This document shows positions 33,480-44,959 of a DNA stretch of 64,000 bases, piece by piece; position 1 is the first letter of the stretch; every line of letters starts with the position of its first letter. The notes beneath the pieces were generated by a model. The model had not been told where the DNA came from. It was given only the letters and a program-made list of their open reading frames with translations, and ran no database searches. Made by a program: the position numbers and the translations under genes. The stretch is from Plotosus lineatus. Its lineage: Eukaryota > Chordata > Actinopteri > Siluriformes > Plotosidae. The DNA lies in the NCBI GenBank assembly GCA_024760905.1, contig CM045751.1, positions 7,645,001 through 7,709,000 on the forward strand. The letters are read 5' to 3'.

Positions 33480-33715
33480 GAATATGGCGCAGTGGTGAGC
33501 ATGTCTGCTTCACAGCAAGGGGGCCTGGGTTTGATTTCTGAGTTTGTGCGCTTCTGTGTGGAGTTTGCACGTTCCCCTTGCTTGCGTAGACTTCCTCTGG
33601 GTACCCTGGTTTCATCATGCAGTCCAAAAACATGCGCAGTGGGCTAATTCGCTGTTCAGAATCGCCCCTAGCTGTGAATGTGTGAAGGGTTAAATGTGTC
33701 TAAGTGGCTTAGAGG
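33480..33715 (+). mobile_element. SINE family B copy
   Basis: The sequences atggcgcagtggtgagcatg, gcctgggtttgatttct and ccctggtttcatcatgcagt mark it. The 3' part is shortened. Confidence 0.6.
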
Positions 33716-34289
33716 ATGACTGAACACAAAAAAAGAAATATCAGGTAATATTTAATAATTAACTATTCTGTGCCAAACACAAGATGGATGTCGTGTCCAT
33801 CTTGAGAACTTTTCAACCGACCGAGCCGCAGATGAATAATTGTTTATAAAGCATGCAGAAACACAAGTAAAATAAATGAACACAAGATTTTTTAATGTTT
33901 AATTTTCCATTATAAATGCATGGCCAGGATAATACCGCCAGCTCCAAGTGACTGACAAACCGTGAGTGTCCATTGTTCTGATGCAAGCATTATCCACTCA
34001 GGATAATGAACCAATCAGATTACACCGTTTCCGTTGTTTAGTTTTATTATACCTTTCAAGGTAGATATGTCTCACCTTCAGTTTGCATGTTTGCTTGTTT
34101 GTTAGCAGGTCTATACGAGAGCAAAAACTATATTTGGATTTTCCAGCAATTTCTAACAGAGGATGGGGTTGGGATATGAAAGACTCCGTTAGATTTTGGA
34201 TATTATTTGACTAAATTCAGGATCCAGATTTCTGAAAATGATTTTTTTTAATATGATGAGATAAAATTATTCTTGACATTCTTGGCAGA

Positions 34290-34440
34290 GGTTTGCACTC
34301 TCGGAGTTCGCTTGTGCCCTGGGATGGTCTGGCGAGCTCTTTCGGGTGTACCCTGCATCCATACAGTGTGGGCTTATATAGGCTCCAGCCTCTCCACAAC
34401 CTTAATATGGTCCCTAAATGTTTCAGTAAATGAGTGAGAA
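34290..34440 (+). mobile_element. SINE family B 3' fragment
   Basis: The sequence ctgggatggtctggcgagct through gtttcagtaaatgagtgaga matches the 3' part. Confidence 0.5.
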
Positions 34441-34609
34441 AGTGAGTGATTGCCGGTTTATTAAGGCCAAATAAGTAATTACTACGAATATTTCGTGTCT
34501 CATGTTATTAACTTAAATTAATGACAAGATATATTGAAATAAGGAGTTATTTAAGGGGGTGTCATATAAAATTTGCTTAAATAGTCAATGATATCTGTTT
34601 TTGTCATTC

Positions 34610-34855
34610 TTGTTCTTCTTCTCCTTTCGGATTTTTCCCTTTCCTCAGGGGTCGCCACAGCGAATCATCTGATTCGCACATTTAATTTGGCATAGGTTTT
34701 TACATTGGATGCCCTTCCTGACACAACCCTTTAGCAAGGGACAGAAACACGCTGACGGCTTTCCAGCCTACTCTCGTCGAAAGTCAGCAATGGTTCTTTT
34801 ACATGAACCTCTCACCATAGACAGTGAGAGACATGGCCGGCCTTTGATAAGTCTG
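34610..34855 (-). mobile_element. SINE family A with RTE-like 3' tail, head missing, minus strand
   Basis: The sequences ttcctcaggggtcgccacag, acaaccctttagcaagggac and ctctcaccatagacagtgag are present; it stops before the tRNA-like head. Confidence 0.7.
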
Positions 34856-35764
34856 TAAATTGTGTAACAATTTTATTGGTTTATATTTATTTGCAGACGC
34901 CGCCCTCTGGCGGCCATGCCATGAATTACGTCTTAGTAATTTGCTATTATATTTTGCACATAATAGAAATAGTATGTATTATGCAGCATATAGATTATAT
35001 TGTATTCTCTATTCTATCGTTAAAATAATTTTTTTTTTTTTACTTGTCATTTTTAAATGTGTCCTTTGTCACTGAAATTTCATTGTCATAAGTAGTGGGA
35101 GCATGGAGGCCTTCGTTGTAGTTAGGGTTGTTCAGTTGTGAATGTTGGTGGAAATGATTGCATCTGTCGTTATTAAATAGTTTTTCTCTCCTGTTGACGA
35201 TCTAAGTCTCTCTCTCTTTTTCTCAAACTCCTTGTAACTCATATTATATGACTTGATGCTGTCTGTGTGGATATGCTACTCTGCGCTATGTGTAATATTT
35301 TCAGGTTGTCTTTTTCTCCCACACAAGTTACGCCTTGAATAAAACTCTCCACTCACACGATCCGCCCGCTGCAGCCGCCCCAGAGATCATTATTCACAAT
35401 CCACAGACCAAACCCCAGTTAAGAGGATGTGTTTTGGATGAATGGTCTTTATGCTACAGTTCCAGAAACTTGTAGAATCAGTGATGCTGGCAGCTCCTGT
35501 TGACTCAAGGACTCACCAAGACATCTTATTTTGGATTTTTCTTTAAATTGCCAGATATATTTCCATCTTGTTAGAAAGGGCTGTATTTTACATCATGTCA
35601 GTGCCAGCATGGAGCAACATTGTCCTGTTCTAATGAGGAGGACCTAATGATCTTTTTGTATTGTTCTAAGTTTGCACTGTATTATTGTAATATATTGGGC
35701 CCCCATGTTTGGTCCCAAATGTAGTATTTGAAAGAGATGTATGTATGATTTAAAAAAAAAAGAT

Positions 35765-36010
35765 GCTAACTGGGTTATCAAAGGCCGGCCGTGTCTGTCA
35801 CTGGCTATGATGAGAGGTTCATGTAAAAGAACCATTGCTGACTTCCAACAAGAGTACGTAGCTGCAAGGCCATCAGCGTGTTTCTACCCTGCGATGGGCT
35901 GACGAGCTGTCCAGGGTGTACTCTGTCCTCGCCCAGAGTCGGCTGATATGGGCGCCAGCCTCCCCGTGACCAGAATTAGGATTAAGTGGTTCAAAAAATT
36001 AATGAATGAA
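35765..36010 (+). mobile_element. SINE family A copy, head missing
   Basis: It runs from aactgggttatcaaaggccg to ggattaagtggttcaaaaaa with an aatga end. Confidence 0.7.
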
Positions 36011-36206
36011 TACCAAAGGACATGAGGAAAGGTTCATCAGAAAAATTACTTCTGCTGCTCGATCGTTCTGGGTAGATTTGGACAGCTTTACTGACCCTTG
36101 GCTTTACTTTAGGTTTACAGTTCAATGTGTGTTGTATTTAATTTGTATTTTCCCCGCAACCGTAATTAGGATTAAGCGGTTACAGAAAATGAAATATTCA
36201 TGTTCA

Positions 36207-36415
36207 TAAGCCAGGGGCAGTAGTGGCCCAGTGGTAAGGTCCTGGATTACTGATCCCAAGGTTGGGGGTCCAAGCCCCACTGTTGATGGTTGTCATTGCT
36301 GCCGCCTCCCCCGAGCAGTTAACTAGGTTAGCAAGCAAGGAGGCCTGTGCCTATCCCGGCTGACTCTGGGCATGGGCGGGGTACACCCTGGACAGCTCGC
36401 CAGGCCATTGAAGGT
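36207..36415 (+). mobile_element. SINE family A head plus inverted tail
   Basis: The head gcagtagtggcccagtggta and gttgggggtccaagccccac are followed by an A tail piece in the other direction (ggctgactctgggcatgggc). Confidence 0.5.
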
Positions 36416-36723
36416 CTGAGTTGAGTCCAAGATTTTTGTTTTTAATATTTGGAATATAAGAAATGTTAAAAAAAAAAAAAAAAAAAATGGAGCTTGTGGA
36501 AAAATATCATGACAGTAATTTCTATCATAACTGTGCTGTATGGGACTACATGGTGGTTTGGTGGTTAGCAGTGTCATCTCAAAGCAAGAAGGTTCTGGGT
36601 TTGAATTTCACAGCCAGCTTTGGGACTGAAGGTAAACTGCACCTTCCCTCCTCCACATTCATGACTTTTGACCTTGACCAAGGTACCTAACCCCTAAATG
36701 TTATCCCAGCAGCCCACTGTGCC

Positions 36724-36725
<2 letters not shown>

Positions 36726-36774
<49 letters not shown>
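36726..36774. repeat. TG dinucleotide repeat
   Basis: About 24 TG units. Confidence 0.95.
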
Positions 36775-36775
<1 letters not shown>

Positions 36776-37244
36776 TCACTTTGTATGGATTAAATGTAGA
36801 AGTAATCATTTCCTTTCTTGGATTAATACAGAATAGCAAATAAAATTAAATTAAAAAAAATAAAAGTACCTTGCCCCTCAACTGGAATGTTCTGGGATTG
36901 GCTCCAGATTCATCTGCAACTCTGACAGATAAACACTTGCGATAAAGGAAGGAAGGATGAATGTACTGAATGTTATTGAAAACTGTCTTATCGAGTCCTA
37001 CATGCTTTATATCTGACCATCCGCGCCTACTCGCATGAACGGTAATGAGTGCATAGCGATACCCAAACACTATTAAATGGTGTTGACGAGCCATGCACAT
37101 ACCCGCACTGTTTACATTTGGATGGATCGTCCCACACCACTATTTGATCAGTATTGGTGTCAGATGTAGAAAAAGAAACACAGGCGGCTGTAATATTTTT
37201 AAAAATAACATCAAATAAAGGGCTGAATAAAAATATAAATAAAT

Positions 37245-37555
37245 ATGGCCCAGTGCTAATGTGCTAGATTACCGATCCCAAGGTTATGGGTTCAAGCCCC
37301 ACTGTCGTCGCTGCTAACTGGGTTATCAAAGGACGACCATGTCTCTCACTGTCAATGGTGAGAAGCAGGTAAAAGAACCATTGCTGACTTTCGACAAGAG
37401 TAGTTGCATGGCCATCAGCGTGTTTCTACATTGTAATGGCCTGGCGAGCTGTCCACGGTGTACTTTGCCCTGGCCCAGAGTCGACTGAGATGGACACCAG
37501 CCTCCCCATAATCCTAATTAGCATTAAGCGGTTGAGAAAATAAATGAATTAATGT
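37245..37555 (+). mobile_element. SINE family A copy
   Basis: It has the head tggcccagtgctaatgtgct, B-box gggttcaagcccca, body aaaagaaccattgctgactt and tail ttagcattaagcggttgaga. Confidence 0.7.
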
Positions 37556-38027
37556 TTATAAACCTGATGATTGTGTGTGTGTGTTTATATGATGTTTTAT
37601 GTTCTTGTTAGTGCTGGGCGATTTTTATAGGACAGTTACCCTGTAAGTTCCTGCTAATGGACATAATGGACAGTTTCTGTTTAGGTGAGATCATTGCCAT
37701 AACGCACCATGTGTAAACATGACAAAATAACCAGTTTTAACACGCACACTTTTCACAAGGAGCCTAAACTGGCATGTTCTCCTTTAGGTTGTCTTCACAG
37801 AAGGCTCTGAAGAGGGAGAGAAAGCCAGTGCTTGCCTGGAATGTTCTTGAGCTCATATATGGACAAGCATTAGCTTGATAAATCATACATCCTTTAATGC
37901 TATCATGTCTTTTTTATGTCAGGGAAATATTACTAGCATGCACTGTATGTGTACGTAGATGCACGTCATTAGATTATCACTTTATTAGTGTCACTTGTCT
38001 TGTGGGAATGATTTAAAGCAGGGGTCA

Positions 38028-38150
38028 CAAACCTTTTTAAAGCTGAGCACTGCTGCTTGGGTACCAATTAATTCGAAGGGTTACCAGGTCGATACACGCT
38101 TCTGAAATAACAAATTTGCTCAATTTACCTTTTAGTTATTATTAATAATG
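38028..38150. mobile_element. Possible hAT-type terminal fragment
   Basis: The sequence caggggtcacaaaccttttt then gctgagcactgctgcttggg resembles the ends of vertebrate hAT-type elements. No other end or coding part was found. Confidence 0.4.
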
Positions 38151-38164
38151 AATTATATTAATCT

Positions 38165-38745
38165 CTGGGCAGTGGTGGCCTGGTGATAAAGGGGCTGGAT
38201 CACTGACCCTGAGGTTGGGGGTTCAAGCCCCCCTCTCAACAGGTTGTCACTGTAACCCCCCCCCCCGGTGTGCGACTCACTGGGTTATCAAAGGCCAGCC
38301 ATGTCTCTCACTGTCTATGGTGTGAAGTTCATGTAAAAGAACCATTGCTGACTTTCCACTAGAGTGGCTGCATATCCGTCAGCGTGGTTCCGCCCCTTGC
38401 TAAGGATTGTGTCAGGAAGGGCATCTGACGTAAAAACCGATGCCAAATGAAGCATGCGAATTATTAATATGACTTCCATGAAGGCACCACACTCTGGACC
38501 GCTCACCAGGTCATCGCGAGGTGGAAACACACTTATGGCAATGCAGCTACTCTTGTCAAAACTCAGCAATGGTTCTTTTACATGGACTTCACACCACAGA
38601 CAGTGAGAGACATGGCCGGCCTTTGATAACCCATTTAGGTACACTGTAGACTGGGGGGACAACACGTTGACAGTGAGGCTTGAGCCCCCAGCCTTAGACT
38701 CAGTGATCTAGCACCTTTACCACTAGGCCACCACTGCCCTCCAGG
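38165..38745. mobile_element. Inverted pair of SINE family A copies
   Basis: The plus copy 38165-38470 (head ggcagtggtggcctggtgat, RTE-type middle gtcaggaagggcatctgacg) faces a minus copy 38480-38745 (ending ccaggccaccactgcc in inverse). Together they form a long imperfect inverted repeat. Confidence 0.75.
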
Positions 38746-39029
38746 TTCTGTTTTAATTATAATCATATTGCAGACACAAGGTCTAAAATGACATGAATCT
38801 GCACTGTGCAATTCTGAAATGGACTAATGTGAACTAAATGTGTGTAGGTTGGGAGTGTTGTTTACACCCGTCTTGCCTGCTGTGCAGATTATCAAGCTGT
38901 TTATGCTTTTCTACATCAAAAAGGTGAGCTCAGAGGCTTTTCCCCCCTCAATTTGAACTTTATTGCATTACAAGTTCACACTCATACATATAGTTCGGCC
39001 AAACTGAAGGAACACTTTATTTTATTTAT

Positions 39030-39041
39030 ATATATACTCAT

Positions 39042-39074
<33 letters not shown>

Positions 39075-39111
39075 TATATACATATATACATATATATACA
39101 CATATATACAT

Positions 39112-39144
<33 letters not shown>

Positions 39145-39157
39145 CATATATATATAT

Positions 39158-39216
<59 letters not shown>
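39030..39216. repeat. TATA/CATA repeat tract
   Basis: About 190 bases of alternating purine-pyrimidine built from ta and ca steps, ending in a pure TA run. Confidence 0.95.
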
Positions 39217-39219
<3 letters not shown>

Positions 39220-39224
39220 ACTAC

Positions 39225-39440
39225 AGTGGTGTTGTAAAACCTACTGAAAATCATTAATTCTTGATTCTGATTGGCCAGAAGCTTTTTAATATATTTTCTA
39301 TGACCATAAATTGAATTTATGTTGTTTGTTTTCTGGTTTGAATTGTGAATAACTTTCAGAAATTCATGGAAAGGCTGGCAAGGACATACAGTAATTGTCT
39401 GTAACAATGATAATAGCGCATGCTCGTTCCATCACTGTAA
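39225..39440. repeat. Possible MITE-like sequence
   Basis: The sequence ttgattctgattggccagaa resembles a motif that I recall as common in fish interspersed repeats. The ends were not resolved and no second copy was found here. Confidence 0.3.
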
Positions 39441-39804
39441 AGAGATAAAAATTTTGGAATGAAAAATTGTGGTTTTACATTTATTTTGTTGACATAAAAT
39501 ATAAGGAAACGTGGTATACACACCTCAGAAATAGTCTGCCTGTGAAGTTATTCAGTCCATTCTTTTTAAATCATGGATATTTAGCTTTCATTTTGACATT
39601 GATAAACACTAGAGAAATAAAGTGGAGGGCGGTTGTTCTGATGGTTCTTTTTTTTAATATACGACGACAGGTATACCTTGGCTTACATCGTTAATTGGTT
39701 CCAGGAGAGACGATTTAAATCGAATTAGCTTGTCTCTAGGCTAGACTAGGTTAGGCTACACCGAATTTACTTGTATAATATTTTATACATATATATATAT
39801 AAAA

Positions 39805-40042
39805 AACAAAAATAAAAGGACAGGACAAAGACTTTCTATTGAAACTCCATTTATCACTACAGATCTGTTTCGAGGGGTGGTGAAACCATCCTCTCTCTTC
39901 AGGTGATTATAGAAGAATCTATCAATCTTTTCTTCTATAATCACCTGAAGAGAGAGGATGGTTTCACCACCCCTCGAAACAGATCTGTAGTGATAAATGG
40001 AGTTTCAATAGAAAGTCTTTGTCCTGTCCTTTTATTTTTGTT
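39805..40042. repeat. Perfect 112-bp inverted repeat (foldback) with 14-nt loop
   Basis: The left arm 39805-39916 and right arm 39931-40042 are exact reverse complements as far as I can read base by base. The spacer is 39917-39930. The arms contain ggacaggacaaagactttct and cgaggggtggtgaaaccatc. It carries no ORF of note. It could be a foldback transposon, a template-switch product or an assembly artefact. Confidence 0.9.
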
Positions 40043-40100
40043 ATTTGCTCTACCAAAAAGTATTGAGCACTCTCCTACGGAAGGATCTACTCAGAAAATC

Positions 40101-40104
<4 letters not shown>

Positions 40105-40162
<58 letters not shown>
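40105..40162. repeat. AT dinucleotide repeat
   Basis: About 29 AT units between the perfect palindrome and element D. Confidence 0.95.
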
Positions 40163-40168
<6 letters not shown>

Positions 40169-40169
<1 letters not shown>

Positions 40170-40843
40170 CAGAGATCCCTCGCCTTCCACGGTTAATGGG
40201 GACCGAGACCTCCCTGTGACTGCCGATTTCTGCAAAGGATTGACCCAACTGACTGAAGTATACGTACATGTATACATGTATATAATATCAATAAATACAT
40301 AATCAATGATATAAAGGCTTATACTGTAATAACAATTCATTCAAAAATAATGCATAAGATGTAAATAAAATATTAATACACACACATGCAGATGCGCACC
40401 TCACATAAAAATATGAGTAGTTTCTTGGGGGGGTTTGGGTTGGGTTTGCATAATTGGCCTTGTTTTGCGGCATTTTCCTTAACTTTTTTCCCTATTTTTC
40501 CTAAATTTCCTTTTTCTTATTTTACGATGAATATTTTTAGTTATCAAAGGCCGGCCATGTCTCTGACTGTCTATGGTGAGAGGTTCATGTAAAAGAACCA
40601 TTGCTGATTTTCATCAAGAGTAGCTGTATCGCCGTCAGCATGTTTCTGCCCCTTACTGAAGGGTTGTGTGAGGAAGGGCATCTGACGTAAAAACCTATGC
40701 GAAATCAAACATGCGAATCAGATGATTCGCTGTGGCAACTCCTGATAAAAGGAAAAAAGCCGAAAGAAAAAGAAGATTTTTGAAAAATCCGCGATGCACT
40801 GAAGCCACAGAAACTGAACCACGAAATAGTGCAGGATCACTGT
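40169..40843. mobile_element. Element D copy with SINE A inside
   Basis: The ends agagatccctcgccttcc and, inverted, cagtgatcctgcactatt mark the family D terminal repeats. The body (ataaatacataatcaatgat, aattggccttgttttgcggc) matches the other D copies. It is interrupted at about 40545-40775 by a family A SINE with the RTE-like tail. Confidence 0.65.
40545..40775 (+). mobile_element. SINE family A with RTE-like tail inside element D
   Basis: It runs from ttatcaaaggccggccatgt to the LINE-like end (gattcgctgtggcaactcct, aaaaaagccgaaagaaaaag). The head is missing. Confidence 0.75.
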
Positions 40844-40853
40844 TATGTGTGTG

Positions 40854-40854
<1 letters not shown>

Positions 40855-40917
<63 letters not shown>
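40855..40917. repeat. TA then CA repeat
   Basis: It lies exactly between elements D and E in the nested block. Confidence 0.95.
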
Positions 40918-40919
<2 letters not shown>

Positions 40920-41619
40920 CAGTGGTACCTTACCTTACGAAAGCCCCAACATCGGAAAAATCCAGGTTACGAAACGCATTTTCTTAAAATTTTTGTCTCT
41001 GGATACAAAAAAAGTTCACGTTACAAAAGCGCCATCTCAAAAATTCAAACAATATACGAGTTGCTCTCACATTGGCTATCTCCCAACATCCCGCCCCACT
41101 GGCCTTCCATTGGCTAGGAGGGATGACGCAGCTATCTCCCATTGGCTATTATGGAGCTGCATCTCCAGAATACCCATGATGCTTTTCGTGTAAAGGACAG
41201 AGTTACTGTTGTTTTGTGAGTTTTTCGAGTGTGCTCATTGCAATTTTATTTTTTTGGCTCAGGCTTTTAACCTTGCATGAACATTTGTAAGATTATAACT
41301 CTGCTAAGAAGACATGGTCAACATACGCACGCGCGTGTGATTCCCGGTGCGAGTAAAAAGAAGAAGTGGGCTTGTGGCATGCAGTTGAGTGATATCGCTA
41401 AGGAATATGGCCAAACCCATCTACCATTGGTACAATATTGAAGCAGAAGGAGGCCTTAAAAGGTTTACTTTTATAATTTTTAAAGGGTTTAGGGGTCGTA
41501 TTGGGGGCCTTGGAACGAATCACACATTTTACATGTAAAATGCGGTTCAACTTATGAAAAGTCCAGGTTCCGAAACCACTTCTGGAACGGATTAATTTCG
41601 TAAGGTGAGGTACCACTGT
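40920..41619. mobile_element. Element E: pogo/Tigger-like non-autonomous element
   Basis: The ends are cagtggtaccttaccttacg and, inverted, cagtggtacctcaccttacg. The interior at about 41280-41520 keeps broken coding likeness to a pogo-type helix-turn-helix (LSDIAKEYGQTH, then TIGTILKQKEAL in another frame). A second copy is at 58657-59354. Confidence 0.7.
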
Positions 41620-42294
41620 ATATAAATAATATATGATTATAATGATGTAAACTTTTTTTTTTTCCAGAAATTTTTTACAAACCGATGTATAATGGAGAAC
41701 ACCTAAACTCGAAATGACTTAAGTCGAGGTATACCTGTATTTTGCTTTCTTCCTTATGTAGGCGAGTCTGATGATCAACTGTCAAGCATCCAGAAAGTTG
41801 CGGAGGGCAAGTAAGATGACCACATATTCTTCATCACCCGCTTCTGCTTCCCCCCTTTCGTAGGCGCATCAGTGTCAGTCACCTATACCATGTTAGACGG
41901 ACATGAGTTGACAAATTATGATTCTTTGTTCTTTTGTGATTTCTTTCCTAAATTTCCTCCTCCATTTCATTTACATGTTCCGGCAGGTTCCTGAGGCTTA
42001 CAATGAAACCATCCATGAGTTGCAGGCAGTTGAACGGTCTTGAATCCATGTTTCATGCAGGACAAAAATGGGTGACAGCACTGACCGGTTGTAACAGTCA
42101 TATGACCTGCTCACCTGGGTTCATACATACCTGGTGAAACCCCCTTTCTTCCTGTTTCTCTATGCTGGAATCTTTTGGTGAGTCACATGCTTTGTTTTTT
42201 TTCACTTACCAAACCGCAGTCAATAGGTTTCTATTACAAAAGAAAGACAAAAGAACAATTAGCTAAAAATTCAACTGATACAACTTCTCTAGAA

Positions 42295-43460
42295 CAGTGT
42301 TTTCAACCTTTTTTTGAGCCAAGGCACATTTTTTTAATAGAAAAAAAAAAAAATGATGAATCACACCACCAGAAGGACATTCTGAAAAATAAACCTCTGC
42401 AGCCTATACTGACAATGAAAATACATTCATCAAAGCGTCTTGAATAGAAATCAAATAAACACGAAGAAAACGTATTTTATCATCATTCATTGTCTGTAAG
42501 CGCTCATCCTAATTAGGGTCACAGGGAGGCTGGTTGGAGTAAGGACAGAGTACACCCTGGACAGCTCGCCAGGCCATCGCAGGGCAGAAACATACGAACG
42601 GCTTTGTGGCTACTCTTGTCAAAAGTCAGCAATGGTTCTTTTACATGAACCTCACACCGTAGACAGTGAGAGACAGGGTCGGCCTTTAATAACCCAGTTA
42701 GCTGGGGGACAGTGACAACCCATGGAGAGTGGGACTTGAACCCCCAACCTTAGGATCAGTGATCCAGCACCTTTACCACCAGGCCACCACTGCCCAAATT
42801 TATTTTGTAATCCTTCATATTTCTACTCGCTCAGTGTGAATCCTGGGCCTGTTTGGATGAACATAGTGCCGATATCCGTCCAGGAACCGAAGAAAGACAC
42901 TCACGAAGATCTTCCTGAACAGCTCTCAGTTTTTTTAGGTTTTATAGTGGTGAGGCTTGAAAAGTTCACCTCACACAAATATGTCATGAAAAATGAGAGC
43001 GATGTGAAAATAGCTTTGTTTGCCAGAACGGGGAACTCCTTGGCAGTGGCCAACCAAAAACTGTCCAAAGTTCAGCAAAGCCTGGCTTTAAACCAGGATT
43101 CTGTCTCAGTTCAGCTCATTGTTCCTGTTCCTGGAAAGTCATGTCTTTCCCACCAACTGATGCTGAGCTGTGTGGCATCCTAACCCAGTCCAGGCATTCA
43201 ATGGAGGCTGAAGAGAAATGAAATAACATCTTCTCCTCAAGAGTTTTTAAATGTTTAACTATTATCTCACACAATGCAGGGCAATCTTGCCATTGCTTGG
43301 TGAGTGTGAACATTTCAAGATTGCCACTTTCCAAATGTTGTTGCCAGAGTTTCACCTTTGAAAGGAATATGTTATTTTTATCTGTACTAGTAAGCAAGTT
43401 TTGATTTCAGCCTGCGTGTGTTTCAGTTCATTCAGATGATGAAATAGAATTAGAATCTTT
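42295..43460 (-). pseudogene. Decayed hAT-type transposon (ZBED/SCAND3-like transposase end) with nested SINE
   Basis: The minus strand at 43397-43116 encodes KVKLWQQHLESGNLEMFTLT and SSASIECLDWVR. After stops it continues [18 protein letters not shown] and [14 protein letters not shown]. This is the C-terminal dimerisation block typical of hAT transposases and their domesticated relatives. The left end at 42295 reads cagtgttttcaacc, close to known hAT termini. A family A SINE (42484-42796) has landed inside. Several stop codons rule out function. The right end is not resolved. Confidence 0.65.
42484..42796 (-). mobile_element. SINE family A copy inside the hAT relic, minus strand
   Basis: It has the tail ctcatcctaattagggtcac, body ggttcttttacatgaacctc and head ttaccaccaggccaccactg. 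The copy is full length. Confidence 0.8.
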
Positions 43461-44042
43461 CCTGTTCAAAACCTTCTTCATTGTCACCATTTCGCTCGCC
43501 CTGTGCTTCTCAATTACTGTATTTTCTCTGGCGCCCCCTCTCGGAAGAAAAAAAAATCCCACCCCCGCTCCGCGAGCGACTATAAATAATAAATATTATT
43601 TGTCTATAAAATTGTTATTAGTACACCTCTGCATGGCGTTGTATCTTTACTAACATAAAAAAAAATAAAAATAAAGAAATATAGTTCCACTTACAAAACA
43701 GAAAAACTTCATAAACGTTGTTTTTCACTGTGTAACAGAAAAGATTTAAAGTGCACCAATGTGCCTGAAATTTAAAAAATACATCCTTATTTAAACTCAT
43801 TCAACTTATTTATGTCTTAATATCTCCGTCTCTCTCCACGTTTCTCTTCGTTCCTGTGAGAAATTTTTCCGTGTTGTTTCTTGAGGGGTTGTTTACTGCA
43901 CTTCATATCGTTCGCTCGTGCAAAATCCGCGAAACCATAGTGCGACAATGAGAGCGCTACTGCCAACTAGTGGAGTGGAGGTGCAATTACACGTAATTCT
44001 CAACACGATTCCAGAAAAGTATGTTCACCCGGGTCATAAGTG

Positions 44043-44045
<3 letters not shown>

Positions 44046-44117
<72 letters not shown>

Positions 44118-44126
44118 AGAGAGAGC

Positions 44127-44160
<34 letters not shown>

Positions 44161-44211
44161 TGTGTGTGTGTGTGTGTGTATGTGTGTGTATGTGTGTGTG
44201 TGTGTGTGTGA
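44046..44211. repeat. Four-part compound repeat CT-AT-GA-TG
   Basis: CT units, then AT, then GA, then TG. The CT and GA arms are complementary across the AT core. Confidence 0.95.
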
Positions 44212-44391
44212 TTTTAGTGTCTGCAAAAAGTACAAACTCTTTGGTTAACACCACACAAAATTAGTCATATGATGCTATTTTTTGGATTATCAACAACAAT
44301 GGCGACCACACGACAGAGGGAGGCCAGTGACTCCAGAAAATTTTAAAAGCTGTTTTAAAGAACTTTACTGCATCAAAACGAGAGAGCGAGC

Positions 44392-44422
<31 letters not shown>

Positions 44423-44444
44423 TTGGAAAGCATTTTGAGAGATC

Positions 44445-44755
44445 GGCATGGTGGTGTAGTGATTAGCATGTCCACCTCACAGCAGGAAGATCCTGGATTT
44501 GATTCCCGGTGTTTATATATTCTCCCCGTGCTTGCGCGAGTTTCTTCTGGGTGCTCTGGTTTCCTCCCATAAACTTGTGCAGTAGGTAAAGTGGCTGTTC
44601 CAAATCACCCCTTGGTGTGCATGTGAATGCTTGTGTAAGTGTTAGCCCTGTGATGGCATGGTGAGTTGTCCAGGGTTTAACCCTGCCCTCTCCCAGAGTC
44701 AGCTGAGATGAGTCCCAGCCTCACCGTGATCAGGATGAAGTCGCTCAGAAAATGA
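44445..44755 (+). mobile_element. SINE family B copy, near full length
   Basis: The head gcatggtggtgtagtgatta, B-box atttgattcccgg, the middle ctctggtttcctcccataaa and the tail aagtcgctcagaaaatgaac are all present. Confidence 0.75.
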
Positions 44756-44842
44756 ACATTTTTGAGAAATGGAATAGAGTGTGAAAGGTGAGCTGAACTT
44801 AATCTGTGAAGTCCCGGGTTTCTTACTTCACAGGTGTATGTA

Positions 44843-44881
<39 letters not shown>

Positions 44882-44894
44882 GTGTGTGTGTGTG
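44843..44894. repeat. TG repeat with TATG units
   Basis: A TG tract with tatg interruptions. A GA run lies at 44381-44416. Confidence 0.9.
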
Positions 44895-44959
44895 GTGTTT
44901 TTTCACATGATTGTTTGGAGTTAGTGCAATTGTTTCTCATTTTTTCCTTGATTCGTATA

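Larger units (their letters stand above)
39668..41738. mobile_element. Element F: pogo/Tigger-like element with nested insertions
   Basis: The left end reads caggtataccttggcttac and the right end, read inverted, caggtatacctcgacttaag, both next to TA or TA-like bases. Between them lie the perfect palindrome (39805-40042), an AT repeat, element D with a SINE inside (40169-40843), a CA repeat and element E (40920-41619). The outer terminal pair is seen in the sequence; the nesting order is inference. Confidence 0.55.

Noticed and set aside
38953..39407. Long open frames on both strands rich in Ile and Tyr
   Set aside because: They are translations of a TATA/CATA microsatellite.
42836..43183. 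A 115-codon plus-strand open frame
   Set aside because: It runs opposite to the hAT transposase relic, whose motifs are on minus.
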